Shown: positions 30,136-39,569, numbered from the stretch's first letter. The stretch is 64,000 bases of DNA from Ferrovum sp. PN-J185 (GCF_001581925.1 NZ_LQZA01000001.1:310001-374000), one strand, 5' to 3'. Program-made: numbers and translations. Notes: generated by a model from the sequence alone, not told the origin.

Positions 30136-31035
30136 GTGTCAGTATTAAATCATTTAGATCGACTAGAGAGCGAAGCTATTCATATTATGCGTGAAGTGGC
30201 TGCGCAGTCTAAAAATCCAGCATTGTTGTTTTCTGGGGGGAAGGACTCGATTGTATTATTAAGATTGGCTGAGAAAGCATTTCGTCCACTTTCTTTTCCT
30301 TTCCCATTAGTACATATCGATACGGGACATAACTTTTCTGAGGTCATTCAGTTTAGAGATCGCCGTGTGACTGAACTAAATGAAAGACTGATTGTACGTA
30401 GCGTAGAAGAGACAATTAAGCAGGGTCGAGCGCGAGTTAAAAGTGATAGTGATAGTCGTAATGCATTACAAGCGATCACGTTAGTTGATACGATTAATGA
30501 GTTTCAATTTGATGCATGTATTGGCGGGGCACGTCGAGATGAGGAAAAGGCACGTGCAAAGGAGAGAATTTTTTCTTTTAGAGATGAATTTGGTGCCTGG
30601 GATCCTAAAAATCAACGCCCTGAGATTTGGAATTTATATAATGCTAGAGTTCACCCAGGTGAAAATATGCGTGTCTTTCCAATCAGTAATTGGACTGAGC
30701 TTGATGTGTGGAGTTACATTGCTCGAGAACAGTTAGCTGTACCAGACATTTATTATGCACATCGCCGTCAAGTGGTACGTCGTGGAATTCAGTTAGTACC
30801 TGTAACCCATTTAACGCCACCTCGTGAAAATGAAGAGGTTGAAGAATTATGGGTACGCTTTAGAACCGTAGGGGATATTACCTGTACTTGTCCTGTCGCA
30901 TCAGAAGCCAAGGATGTTGAGGCCATTATTGCGGAGACTGCCATTACATCAGTGACTGAAAGAGGTGCTACACGTATGGATGACCAAACCTCAGAAGCCT
31001 CAATGGAATTAAGAAAGAAACAAGGTTATTTCTAA
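30136..31035 (+). CDS. cysD: Sulfate adenylyltransferase subunit 2
   Basis: This 299-residue protein shows the PP-loop FSGGKDSIVLLRLA near residue 33, and later GGARRDEEKARAKERIFSFRD and LDVWSYIAREQL. This is the catalytic subunit that adenylylates sulfate to APS, working with the GTPase CysN. It begins with GTG 32 bases after cysH, preceded by GAGGAAGAA. The next gene, cysN, follows after one base. Confidence 0.96.
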   Translation: MSVLNHLDRLESEAIHIMREVAAQSKNPALLFSGGKDSIVLLRLAEKAFRPLSFPFPLVHIDTGHNFSEVIQFRDRRVTELNERLIVRSVEETIKQGRARVKSDSDSRNALQAITLVDTINEFQFDACIGGARRDEEKARAKERIFSFRDEFGAWDPKNQRPEIWNLYNARVHPGENMRVFPISNWTELDVWSYIAREQLAVPDIYYAHRRQVVRRGIQLVPVTHLTPPRENEEVEELWVRFRTVGDITCTCPVASEAKDVEAIIAETAITSVTERGATRMDDQTSEASMELRKKQGYF

Positions 31036-31036
31036 T

Positions 31037-32308
31037 ATGGATCAATTATTACAAATGGAACAGCATACAGAGTTACTCAGATTTATCACCTGCGGTTCGG
31101 TAGATGATGGAAAAAGTACGTTAATTGGGCGATTACTCTATGACAGTAAAGCCATCTTTGAAGACCAATTGGCTGCGATTACGGCTACTTCCCAACGTCG
31201 TGGAATGTCTGAAGCGGATTTGGCTTTGCTAACCGACGGCTTACAAGCAGAACGGGAGCAGGGTATTACCATAGATGTGGCATACCGTTATTTTAGTACA
31301 CCTAAGCGTCGCTTTATTATTGCTGATACTCCTGGCCATGAGCAATATACAAGAAATATGGTAACAGGTGCTAGTACAGCCGATGTTGCCATTATTTTAA
31401 TGGATGTACGTAAAGGGGTATTACCACAAACTAGACGTCACACTCATATAGTACGTTTATTAGGTATTCGTCAAATTGTGCTGGCTGTAAATAAAATGGA
31501 TTTAGTGGATTTTGATGAACAAGTGTTTAATGAGGTTTATCAGTCATTTTTGAATTTTGCTAAACCTTTGGGGTTTGATGAGATTATTGCCGTCCCTATG
31601 AGTGCTCTCCAAGGAGATATGGTGGTGGATCGGGGGCAGACCATGCCTTGGTACAAGGGTAAAACACTGATTGAAGTATTGGAAACTGTGAAAGTGGATG
31701 AAAACATTCAACATGCACCCTTTCGTTTTCCAGTTCAATTGGTTAACAGAGTTAGAAACAGTGATGACTTAAATGAACGTCGTCTATACTTAGGTCGTGT
31801 TGAATCAGGACAGGTTAGTGTTGGCGATAATGTGGTGGTATTACCTGCAGGTGAGACGACACGTATAGCAAGTATTGATACGTTTGATGGAGCAATTAAT
31901 ACAGCCATTGCCGGACAATCAGTTACTATTACTTTAGAAAAGCAGATTGATATTTCGCGTGGTGATATGATTGCCGCTCAGGACAATCCTCCTCACACAG
32001 ATAAGGCTTTCTCTGCATTAATTTGCTGGTTTTCTAATGCTGGTTTGGACATTAACAAGCGTCTGTTGTTGCGCCATGGCACACAAACAGTTGCAGCAAA
32101 AATTGCCGCCTTAGAATATAAATTAGATATCAATCAATCAATTCACGTTCCTACTGAAAAAATAGCTATGAACGATATCGTTAAAGTAATGATACGCGTA
32201 CAACAGCCTATTAATATGGACCTTTATGAAAACAATCGTCCAAATGGTTCGTTTATCATTATTGATGAATTATCCAATGATACTGTGGCAGCAGGGATGA
32301 TCGCTTAA
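31037..32308 (+). CDS. cysN: Sulfate adenylyltransferase subunit 1 (GTPase)
   Basis: This 423-residue EF-Tu-like GTPase carries G1 GSVDDGKSTLIGRLL near residue 21, G3 DTPGHEQYTRN near 96 and G4 NKMD. Two beta-barrel domains follow. It ends without a fused APS kinase, consistent with the APS-reductase type of CysH. It powers sulfate activation by CysD. Its stop overlaps the stop of the convergent histidine kinase gene by 4 bases (TTAA). Confidence 0.96.
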   Translation: MDQLLQMEQHTELLRFITCGSVDDGKSTLIGRLLYDSKAIFEDQLAAITATSQRRGMSEADLALLTDGLQAEREQGITIDVAYRYFSTPKRRFIIADTPGHEQYTRNMVTGASTADVAIILMDVRKGVLPQTRRHTHIVRLLGIRQIVLAVNKMDLVDFDEQVFNEVYQSFLNFAKPLGFDEIIAVPMSALQGDMVVDRGQTMPWYKGKTLIEVLETVKVDENIQHAPFRFPVQLVNRVRNSDDLNERRLYLGRVESGQVSVGDNVVVLPAGETTRIASIDTFDGAINTAIAGQSVTITLEKQIDISRGDMIAAQDNPPHTDKAFSALICWFSNAGLDINKRLLLRHGTQTVAAKIAALEYKLDINQSIHVPTEKIAMNDIVKVMIRVQQPINMDLYENNRPNGSFIIIDELSNDTVAAGMIA

Positions 32309-33672
32309 ACCACATAAGAATGAGAATCAACAGGTAAGGAGGGTAACGTGATTGTTACTCTCAGTCCTGAACCTAATGGATTGGTGTCTAATTTGATCTG
32401 TCCGTGATGTTTTTCAACAATAAGTTTTGCAATAGCAAGCCCCAATCCTGTGCCTTGGATATCTTGGTTGGGTCCACGATAAAATCGATCAAATACTCTC
32501 TCATGAAGTGATGGGTCAATACCAGGTCCGTTATCAGTAACAGTAATAATGGCGTGTTGATTCTCTTTAGTTAACGACAAATCTACTTGTGAGCCACTTG
32601 GACAATAATTTAGTGCATTGTGAATTAAGTTTTCAATTAATGCCCTCAGTGCACTGTCATTGCCCATCACAAAGACATTTGTTCGATCTGTTAATCCAAG
32701 ATCAATTGAGCGAGATAAGGCTAAAGAGTTAAATTCACTAATAATACTTTTTACTAAAGGTTTTAGCGCAACAGGTTGTATTGGTATATTCGGATTATCT
32801 AAATCTTGTTTTGCATAAGTTAATAGCTGGTCAACAGAGTGTCGTAATCTTTCTATTCCCTCTTGTATTGGATAAACAAGCTCTTTTCGGTCACAGTCAA
32901 TTAGTTCTCTTTGCAAAATGTCAGCTTGTAGAGTCAAGGCTGTTAAAGGAGTACGAAGGGTATGTGCAGCATCGCCAATTAATTGCTGCTGTTGTTTGAT
33001 TGCTTTATTCAGACGAATTAACAATCCATTCAGTGATTCAATTAACGGTTTGAGTTCTTTAGGAACATTTACATTACAAATAGCTTCGGTTGAGAATATT
33101 TCTCGATGCTGAAGTTGTTTGGAAATATTTTTGACAGGCTTAAATAAAAAATAAACTAATAGCCAGATAATAATACTTAAAAAAGGAACAACCATTAATA
33201 GTGGCATGAGTGCCCGTTGGGCCGTGGTAATAGCAACAATATTTCTAGCTTTAGTAGGTTGACTGATTTCAATTTTATATTGATCAACAGTAAGAACATA
33301 TACTCGTAATCGTTCATTTTGATTTAATACCGTTTCATAACCATTGATATTAAAAAATGGGATATGTTTATTGGTATTGGTAGATAAGATTAATTGTTTT
33401 TGTTGATTCCAAATTTGCCCTACGTACTCTAAGTCCTCGTCGTCATTGCCCTCTTCTTCTTGTTCTTGATTATTAATCAGTAGAGGTTGATGCATATCAT
33501 GTTGCCATTTAAGGCTTGATTGAAGGGCTAGTGCAATTTGTTTTAATGAATTGTCTTGCATGATAGCTACTTCATGACGTGTCTTATAGTAAATGGCTAC
33601 GGCAGCAGAACATGCGCCTAACAATAAAAAGCCAATTAGCCAGATTTGTAAGCGTGTTTGAAGTGATTTCAT
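32305..33672 (-). CDS. Sensor histidine kinase, QseC/PmrB-like
   Basis: This 455-residue protein has two membrane helices (about residues 8-28 and 158-182) flanking a periplasmic segment rich in glutamate and aspartate near residues 70-80. A HisKA domain with AAHTLRTPLTAL and an HATPase domain with N-box NLIHNALNYC, DNGPGIDP and GTGLGLAIAK follow. The acidic patch NQEQEEEGNDDEDLE could bind cations such as iron, but that is inference. It overlaps the response regulator gene by 4 bases. The pair is divergent from a TonB-receptor operon. Confidence 0.92.
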   Translation of the reverse strand: MKSLQTRLQIWLIGFLLLGACSAAVAIYYKTRHEVAIMQDNSLKQIALALQSSLKWQHDMHQPLLINNQEQEEEGNDDEDLEYVGQIWNQQKQLILSTNTNKHIPFFNINGYETVLNQNERLRVYVLTVDQYKIEISQPTKARNIVAITTAQRALMPLLMVVPFLSIIIWLLVYFLFKPVKNISKQLQHREIFSTEAICNVNVPKELKPLIESLNGLLIRLNKAIKQQQQLIGDAAHTLRTPLTALTLQADILQRELIDCDRKELVYPIQEGIERLRHSVDQLLTYAKQDLDNPNIPIQPVALKPLVKSIISEFNSLALSRSIDLGLTDRTNVFVMGNDSALRALIENLIHNALNYCPSGSQVDLSLTKENQHAIITVTDNGPGIDPSLHERVFDRFYRGPNQDIQGTGLGLAIAKLIVEKHHGQIKLDTNPLGSGLRVTITLPSLPVDSHSYVV

Positions 33673-34328
33673 ACCTTTCCTATTTTGTAGCCAACACCAC
33701 GTATATTTTGTATAGATGCTTCGCCTAGTTTTTTACGAATATGATGTATAAAGACTTGTATTGAATTACTCCCAATTTCATCATTCCAATCATATACTTT
33801 TGCTTCTAGCTTCTTTCTTGAAATAACTGCGTCAGGATTTTCTAAAAGAGCATGAAGAATAGCAAACTCTTTACTAGAAAAATCGATTTTTTCACCGCCG
33901 TAGATGACGGTATGTTTGACAGGATCAAGAGTGAGCGAACCATAATTAAGTGTATTGGTGTGTGCAAAATTTTGACGACGTAATAATACATTTATTCTTG
34001 CTAGTAGCTCATCAAGATGAAAGGGTTTTACTAAATAATCGTCTGCACCGTCGTTTAAGCCACCGATACGGTCATCTAAGCGATCACGTGCAGAGATAAT
34101 TAATACAGGTAGTTGTGTGTTTTTACGCCGTAAGTTTTTTAAAATCTCAAAACCGTTGATGCCAGGTAAATTGATATCAAGCAGTAATAGAGAATATTCT
34201 GAATGATTTAATGCTTGAAAAGCGGCTTCACCTTCACGAAACCAGTCCACAAGAAAATGAGATAATTTTAATGATTTAACAATGTTCTGTCCGATCAGTG
34301 CATCGTCTTCGATCAGTAGTATTTTCAT
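33669..34328 (-). CDS. OmpR/QseB-family response regulator
   Basis: This 219-residue protein has a receiver domain (acidic LLIEDD at residues 4-9, phospho-acceptor Asp in LLLLDINLPG near residue 51, lysine in LVKPFH) and a C-terminal winged-helix DNA-binding domain. IQVFIHHIRKKLG and IQNIRGVGYKIG are the OmpR-type wing motifs. It is translated ahead of the kinase. It could control the divergent TonB/cytochrome b561/PepSY genes or its own operon. Confidence 0.93.
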   Translation of the reverse strand: MKILLIEDDALIGQNIVKSLKLSHFLVDWFREGEAAFQALNHSEYSLLLLDINLPGINGFEILKNLRRKNTQLPVLIISARDRLDDRIGGLNDGADDYLVKPFHLDELLARINVLLRRQNFAHTNTLNYGSLTLDPVKHTVIYGGEKIDFSSKEFAILHALLENPDAVISRKKLEAKVYDWNDEIGSNSIQVFIHHIRKKLGEASIQNIRGVGYKIGKV

Positions 34329-34375
34329 GAAACCGTTATCCCTATTGGTTTTTAAAGTGATTTAAACTTAGTCTT

Positions 34376-34394
34376 AATAATTATAATTATGCTT
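34376..34394. promoter_or_regulatory. Weak Fur-box-like sequence between response regulator and TonB receptor
   Basis: The 19-base sequence AATAATTATAATTATGCTT agrees at 13 positions with the classical Fur consensus. The surrounding 190-base region is extremely AT-rich, so chance similarity is considerable. The position, between a two-component operon and a TonB-dependent uptake operon, is where an iron-responsive operator would be expected. Confidence 0.25.
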
Positions 34395-34519
34395 ATAACA
34401 AATAAAGAATTAAATTTACCTTAAAAATATTTATATTTTTTTAAAACAATTATTTAACAAATATTTAATATTTGCACTACAGAATGCTCTCATATTCTTT
34501 TTTTAATCAGGGGGCATTA

Positions 34520-36766
34520 ATGAAAAAAACTAAGCTAAATTTATTAACGCAGTTATTATTAACGACAGTTTTTTCAACAACAGTTGCGCAACAAGCTTTT
34601 GCTGTTGATTTTGGTTCAGTTACATCAGGTGTACCTTTAGGTTCTGTGACGAGTGGTTCCAGTGCCGACTACGCATCTGATCCATCTAGTGCCCCTAATC
34701 AAGCTCCTTCGCAAGCTTCATTAACTACTTTTGAGCCTCAGTCTGTAGTTAGTCAAAAATATATTAATAATAATTTTACTGGCTCCGCCACATATGGCGA
34801 TGTAGCAGGATTAACTCCAGGCGCTGTTAGTGCACCCGTAAATGGATATGGTGGTTCTGATGTTCCTACTTTATCAATTCACGGTTTTCAAGACGGTCAA
34901 TATAACGTATTGTTTGATGGCATTCCTTTTGCAGACGGGCGTGACCAGACCCATCACCAAAACCAATTTATGATGGCATCAGATATGGGTAGTGAAGTGG
35001 TAGATAGAGGTCCTGGACGTGCCGATACAGTTGGTTTAGCAACTTTTGGCGGTACGGTATTTGTTAACTCTAAAGATCCTCTTCAAAATGCCGGGCTTAC
35101 AACACGCTTACAATACGGTTCATTTAATACGCGCTTATTTGGCGCTGAATTTGATACAGGTGATTTGAAAGATTACGGCGATGCACGTGGGTATCTTGAT
35201 GTAAATCATTCACAAACAGATGGTGCATATGCTCTTAATACAGTGAGAAGAACAAATATATTTGGTAAATTAATCAAACCAATTAATGATAATAATACGA
35301 TTACCATGGTTGGTATGGTTAACGATACATTTCAACATGCTATTCAAGGTGGTACGCCAGACGGTATTGCCGCGAACGGTGGAATAACCCCAGGTTTGAA
35401 TTTCAACCCATCAAGTCAAAATTCATATGGTTCTAACCATGATCACTTTACAAGCTACATGTACTATATTCAGTTGCAGTCTCAATATGGTAAGTGGAGT
35501 TTTGATAATAAATTATTTACCACAGAATATACACATACCAACTTACAAACTGCCAACCCAGGCGGTAACACCACAGATAATCCAACTATAAATGGATTTA
35601 CTGGTACACAAAATGTTACTAGTGTTAATGGACTGGTTAATTTTACACAAAACGCTAGTGACTTAATCGGAAACACTTCATTAACTCAAAATACTACTTA
35701 TGGTGATGTGTTCAGAGGTAAATATAATTTTGGTCGTGATGATCTTGGAATGGGTATTTGGGTTAATAGACAAACAGAACAATCCAATCAATACGCTACA
35801 GATTTTACTGGTGGTTATCAATTTAGCGCGTCAGGAAATCAACTTTGGTTCAATAGCTACAATACTTACCAACCATATGTTGAATATACTTGGAGACCTA
35901 CAAAAAACCTAGAAATTACTCCAGGTGTTAAATATGACATGATTAATGAGGATCAGTTAGCTGCTTACTCTGGAGCAGGAACAGTAACAGGATATGGTAG
36001 CGCAACTTATCATGCGTTATTACCAAGCTTGGATATACATTATTACTTAAGAAAGAACTGGAGTATATATGCACAAGCTGCAGAAGGTTTCTTGCCACCT
36101 TTAGCTAAACAAGCTTTTAGAGCTAATAATATATTTGGTGTAAACAATAATCTTAATCCACAAAATACTAAAAACTTACAGTTAGGAACTGTTTATAAAG
36201 CAAATAGATATAGTATCTCTGCTGATGCATATTTTATTAATAATAATAATCTGACTCAAAGTGCCGGTATTGGTCCTGGTGGATATACTGTTTATACCAA
36301 TGCAGGAAATACAAATTTTAGTGGTATAGATACCGAAGCAACGTACAAGGTGGGTTACGGTTATAGTCTTTATGGAAACTATTCCTTTGAAAGAACGCAG
36401 TCAGATGCAGGGTCTCCCATTTATAACGCTCCAGTTGTTACTTCTGCACTTGGTCTCTTATACGCAAAAGACAACTTTAATGCTAATTTAATTGCTAAAG
36501 AGGTTGGTAGACGTATTGGCGGTGTTGATCAAAATAATAATAACTATTATTTAGGCAGTTATACCCTAGTGAATTTTGCAGCTGGTTATAAATTTAATCA
36601 TCTTTATGGATATAACCACGAAACTGAAATTCAATTCCAGGCTAATAACCTTGCTAATCGTTTTGATCCAGTTTGGTTTAATGGGAATACAGCAGTTAAT
36701 TCTAATCCTTTACTTTATACATTATTCGGTCGTACCTTCAATGTTAATTTAACTACAACGTTCTAA
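34520..36766 (+). CDS. TonB-dependent outer-membrane receptor
   Basis: From the ATG at 34520 (preceded by AGGGGG) the protein has 748 residues. It starts with a signal peptide ending near AQQAFA. A low-complexity stretch with GSVTSG repeated twice and many serines and prolines follows. Then come a plug domain (LSIHGFQDGQYNVLFDGIPFADG) and a long beta-barrel rich in aromatic residues and asparagine, ending in a C-terminal phenylalanine (NLTTTF). No clear TonB box was found. It heads an operon with ExbB, ExbD and TonB. The ligand, such as a siderophore or a metal complex, is unknown. Confidence 0.9.
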   Translation: MKKTKLNLLTQLLLTTVFSTTVAQQAFAVDFGSVTSGVPLGSVTSGSSADYASDPSSAPNQAPSQASLTTFEPQSVVSQKYINNNFTGSATYGDVAGLTPGAVSAPVNGYGGSDVPTLSIHGFQDGQYNVLFDGIPFADGRDQTHHQNQFMMASDMGSEVVDRGPGRADTVGLATFGGTVFVNSKDPLQNAGLTTRLQYGSFNTRLFGAEFDTGDLKDYGDARGYLDVNHSQTDGAYALNTVRRTNIFGKLIKPINDNNTITMVGMVNDTFQHAIQGGTPDGIAANGGITPGLNFNPSSQNSYGSNHDHFTSYMYYIQLQSQYGKWSFDNKLFTTEYTHTNLQTANPGGNTTDNPTINGFTGTQNVTSVNGLVNFTQNASDLIGNTSLTQNTTYGDVFRGKYNFGRDDLGMGIWVNRQTEQSNQYATDFTGGYQFSASGNQLWFNSYNTYQPYVEYTWRPTKNLEITPGVKYDMINEDQLAAYSGAGTVTGYGSATYHALLPSLDIHYYLRKNWSIYAQAAEGFLPPLAKQAFRANNIFGVNNNLNPQNTKNLQLGTVYKANRYSISADAYFINNNNLTQSAGIGPGGYTVYTNAGNTNFSGIDTEATYKVGYGYSLYGNYSFERTQSDAGSPIYNAPVVTSALGLLYAKDNFNANLIAKEVGRRIGGVDQNNNNYYLGSYTLVNFAAGYKFNHLYGYNHETEIQFQANNLANRFDPVWFNGNTAVNSNPLLYTLFGRTFNVNLTTTF

Positions 36767-36786
36767 TTATATTTAAGGAGACTAAA

Positions 36787-37461
36787 ATGGATTTAGCATC
36801 GATACAAAGAGTAGCTGGTGATTCAGGCGGTATAGTTTATTTAATGGCTGTAATGTTACTTGTGGGACTTACAGTAATTATTGAAAGAAGTTATTACTTC
36901 TGGAAAATAAATACCCAGGGTCAACATGTGATGATGGCTTTAGAGGGGTCTGAAACCCTGGATCAAGGGTTATTAGATAAACTAGGTGGGGGGTTTGCAC
37001 ACACCCCTCATTGTAAAGTAGTGAAAACTGCTTTAGATCATAACTTGAATCATGATTTTGATCGTATCTCTGACAAACTTGATGAATCAATTATGCGTGA
37101 AGCCCCCAGTATTGATCGCTTTCTCTGGATCTTAGATACCATTGTTACCATGGCCCCCTTGTTGGGGCTGTTGGGAACAATTATCGGTATGTTTAATGCT
37201 TTCCAAGTATTAGGTACCGCTGGTGGAGAACCTACTAAGATTACTGGTGGTGTTGCAGAAGCCTTGATTGCAACTGCCTCTGGATTGTTTATAGCGATTA
37301 TTGGACTCTTTTTCTTCAACGCTTTAAATAATCGTGTACGTATCATAATGCATCAACTTGAAACGATTAAAAAGATGCTTTTAAACCGTATGTATCATCA
37401 TTACCCAGATATGGTTACAGAGCGTGCTATAAATGAAAGAGTTACTCTTAAGGGAGTGTAA
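36787..37461 (+). CDS. exbB: ExbB/MotA/TolQ proton channel family protein
   Basis: This 224-residue protein has a membrane helix near residues 15-32. A large cytoplasmic loop follows, and then two helices (about 120-145 and 160-185) containing APLLGLLGTIIGMFNAF and GGVAEALIATASGLFIAI. These are the conserved ExbB/TolQ segments that form the proton channel with ExbD. It lies 20 bases after the receptor gene with AAGGAG upstream. The local pairing with ExbD and TonB favours ExbB over TolQ. Confidence 0.93.
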   Translation: MDLASIQRVAGDSGGIVYLMAVMLLVGLTVIIERSYYFWKINTQGQHVMMALEGSETLDQGLLDKLGGGFAHTPHCKVVKTALDHNLNHDFDRISDKLDESIMREAPSIDRFLWILDTIVTMAPLLGLLGTIIGMFNAFQVLGTAGGEPTKITGGVAEALIATASGLFIAIIGLFFFNALNNRVRIIMHQLETIKKMLLNRMYHHYPDMVTERAINERVTLKGV

Positions 37462-37463
37462 GT

Positions 37464-37865
37464 ATGTCTTCCCTTAAGTATTTTGAAACTAAAAAAGCAC
37501 GCATTGAGATCATTCCTATGATCGATATTATGTTCTTTCTTTTGGTGTTCTTTATCATGATTACACTTCATATGATTCCTGTGAGTGGTGTGTCATCAAA
37601 TCTATCTAAAAGTACCACTGCTTCAGATTTGAATCATCCTAATGTAATAGTAAGCGTTAATGCTGCTGGTGAAATTATTGTGGATGATAAGCATCTTGAT
37701 ATGGAACAGTTAGATAAGTTAATTGAGTCAAAGGGTGATCCTGCAAAAACGGTAGTAACCATCGCAGCCACAAAAGATACACCGATGCAAACCTTGATGA
37801 AGGTGATGGATGCCTGTCGTGAGGCAGGAGTGACTCAAGTTGGCTTAGCTGCTCAAAAAATCTAA
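37464..37865 (+). CDS. exbD: ExbD/TolR family biopolymer transport protein
   Basis: This 133-residue protein has one N-terminal membrane helix in IEIIPMIDIMFFLLVFFIM, containing the essential aspartate for proton flow. A small periplasmic domain follows (VIVSVNAAGEIIVDD, VTIAATKDTPMQTLMKVMDACREAG). It begins 2 bases after exbB, preceded by AAGGGAG. With ExbB it transmits the proton motive force to TonB. Confidence 0.94.
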   Translation: MSSLKYFETKKARIEIIPMIDIMFFLLVFFIMITLHMIPVSGVSSNLSKSTTASDLNHPNVIVSVNAAGEIIVDDKHLDMEQLDKLIESKGDPAKTVVTIAATKDTPMQTLMKVMDACREAGVTQVGLAAQKI

Positions 37866-37874
37866 CAAGGAATT

Positions 37875-38534
37875 GTGATCGTGAAATTGTCTTTAACTCG
37901 ATCTGTATCAGCCGCGTTCGTCATGGAATGCGTGCTGGTTTTAGGTATTTTTATTCTAATTAACCGTACAGCACCTATCCCATTACCTAAACCTCAACCG
38001 GTAATGATGATGACAATGAATGCAGCATTGCCTGTGCCACCTACACCAGCACCACCCAAACCTGTTGTGAAAACGCCTCCAAAACCTAAACTTGATCCTC
38101 ACGCAATAAAAAAACAAGTGGTTAAAAAGGTTGATCCGAAACCAACAAAAACTGAAGAAGTGACTAAGCCTACGCCTACAACTTCAGAGACAAAAACCAT
38201 TACTCAACCAACTAAACCTGTTGCAGCAACCCAGGGGAAGCCGGATATCAATGCAGTATTTCGAGAGAAAGTACGTTCTGCAGTCCAAGATGCGGTGGTT
38301 TATCCTGCTGCTGCGAAAATTGCTCATTTGGTTGGTCAAGCCCAAGTATGGTTCATGTATCGAGATGGCAGAGTGAATTCACCTAGAATTTTGACCAGTA
38401 GTGGATCTGGCATGCTCGATCGTGCTGCGCTAGCTGCAGTAAGTAGCGCTTCATATCCAATGCCTACTAAAGAATTAGCTGATCGTGATTTACCTTTTGA
38501 GATTTGGGTTAAATTTACTCAAGCTGCAGATTAA
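37875..38534 (+). CDS. tonB: TonB-family energy transducer
   Basis: This 219-residue protein has a membrane anchor near residues 12-30. A long proline- and lysine-rich spacer (about 38-125, with PKPVVKTPPKPK and similar repeats) follows. A C-terminal TonB domain (VYPAAAKIAHLVGQAQVWFMYRDGRV, LDRAALAAVSSASYP) ends the protein. It reaches across the periplasm to the receptor. The start could be GTG at 37875 or GTG at 37881. The AAGGAA site at 37867-37872 is better spaced for the second. Confidence 0.93.
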   Translation: MIVKLSLTRSVSAAFVMECVLVLGIFILINRTAPIPLPKPQPVMMMTMNAALPVPPTPAPPKPVVKTPPKPKLDPHAIKKQVVKKVDPKPTKTEEVTKPTPTTSETKTITQPTKPVAATQGKPDINAVFREKVRSAVQDAVVYPAAAKIAHLVGQAQVWFMYRDGRVNSPRILTSSGSGMLDRAALAAVSSASYPMPTKELADRDLPFEIWVKFTQAAD

Positions 38535-38572
38535 TTAAGTTTTATTTAAGGCTTCTATTACTATAATTTCCT

Positions 38573-39160
38573 ATGCTAACTAAATATTCAAGTGTAATGA
38601 CTAGGTATCCATTTTTTTTCCAAATTAACCATTGGATTACCGCTTTATTAATTGCTTCGGTATTAGTCATGATTGAGGTCAGAGATTTATTTGATGCAGC
38701 CTCAGTTCGTCGGGAGTTATTAACCTTACATATGGAATTAGGTGTGACAGTACTTTTCTTTATTAGTGTGAGAATACTGCAACGACTCTTTTTTAAAATA
38801 TCACCGCCACCGGAAATATCTATTCCTTATAGCAAACTGTTGTCTCATCTTGTGCATGTGATTTTATATTTGTTATTGGTTTTTGCTCCTTTGATTGGTT
38901 TATTAGCCAAGCAAATGAGAGGGGATGATGTGTTGTGGTTTGGAACATTATTACCAGTTTTAATTAGTGATGATGTGGGTTTGCCTTATGCAAAAACGGC
39001 TAAATCAATTCATGAATATTTAGGTAATTGGTTAATGTATGTAGCGTTATTACATGTTGGCGCTGCAATCATTCATCAATGGTTTTTTAAAGACAATTTG
39101 ATAAGTAGAATGCTACCCCGATTTTTTAACCAAGGAGAAACAAATGAAACAAACCATTAA
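38573..39160 (+). CDS. Cytochrome b561 family membrane protein
   Basis: This 195-residue protein has four membrane helices. The histidines expected to bind two b-type hemes are in INHWITALL near residue 20, LHMELGVTVLF near 56, LLSHLVHVILY and LLHVGAAIIHQWFF. Such proteins carry electrons across the inner membrane, for example from quinol to periplasmic acceptors, and some relatives reduce ferric iron. It follows the tonB gene by 39 bases and overlaps the next gene by 17 bases. A role in reducing the metal imported by the receptor system is a reasonable but unproven inference. Confidence 0.88.
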   Translation: MLTKYSSVMTRYPFFFQINHWITALLIASVLVMIEVRDLFDAASVRRELLTLHMELGVTVLFFISVRILQRLFFKISPPPEISIPYSKLLSHLVHVILYLLLVFAPLIGLLAKQMRGDDVLWFGTLLPVLISDDVGLPYAKTAKSIHEYLGNWLMYVALLHVGAAIIHQWFFKDNLISRMLPRFFNQGETNETNH

Positions 39161-39446
39161 ATTATTGGCTTTTGCCTCTTTAGCAGTAGCCGTTATGTCT
39201 AACGCATTGGCATACAGTGGTGAACGTTACGCAAAAGACGCTAAGATTACTATTGATGAAGCACGTAAAATTGCTTTGAAAGCGTTTCCAGGAACAGTAG
39301 TTGAAGAAGAATTAGAACATAAAACAGGCGGTAGTGGCTTACGTTACTCGTTTGATATTCGTTCAAGCAAACATGAAACCCATGAAGTGGGTGTAGATGC
39401 TAAAGATGGTACTGTATTACAAAATGGCAAAGACAGTGACGAATAA
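39144..39446 (+). CDS. Exported PepSY-domain protein
   Basis: This 100-residue protein has a signal peptide ending near SNALA. A single PepSY domain follows: KITIDEARKIALKAFPGTVVEEELE, then LRYSFDIRSSKHETHEVGVDAKDGTVLQ. PepSY domains occur with cytochrome b561 and QseBC-like systems in many proteobacteria, though their molecular role is not settled. The start lies within the cytochrome gene and is preceded by AAGGAG, suggesting coupled translation. Confidence 0.88.
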   Translation: MKQTIKLLAFASLAVAVMSNALAYSGERYAKDAKITIDEARKIALKAFPGTVVEEELEHKTGGSGLRYSFDIRSSKHETHEVGVDAKDGTVLQNGKDSDE

Positions 39447-39475
39447 TTGTTGAGTTAACTGTTCATTATCTATAG

Positions 39476-39512
39476 CCGTCATGTTTTTTAGCGATTTCAT
39501 GGCGGTTTTTTT
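39476..39512 (+). terminator. Intrinsic terminator of the TonB/PepSY operon
   Basis: CCGTCATG at 39476-39483 pairs with CATGGCGG at 39498-39505 (one G-U pair), and seven T follow at once. It lies 30 bases after the PepSY stop codon and should end the operon that begins with the TonB receptor. Confidence 0.8.
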
Positions 39513-39520
39513 ATGCATAA

Positions 39521-39548
39521 AAAAAGCCGCAATTAAGCGGCGTTTTTT
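39521..39548. terminator. Bidirectional hairpin terminator, mainly for the rpmB-rpmG operon
   Basis: GCCGC at 39526-39530 pairs with GCGGC at 39537-39541 around a 6-base loop. On the minus strand it is followed by seven T, so it fits as the terminator of rpmB-rpmG, whose stop codon is at 39570. On the plus strand six T also follow, giving a second stop signal after the PepSY gene. Confidence 0.75.
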
Positions 39549-39569
39549 ATTAAAAATACAAAGTCAAAA

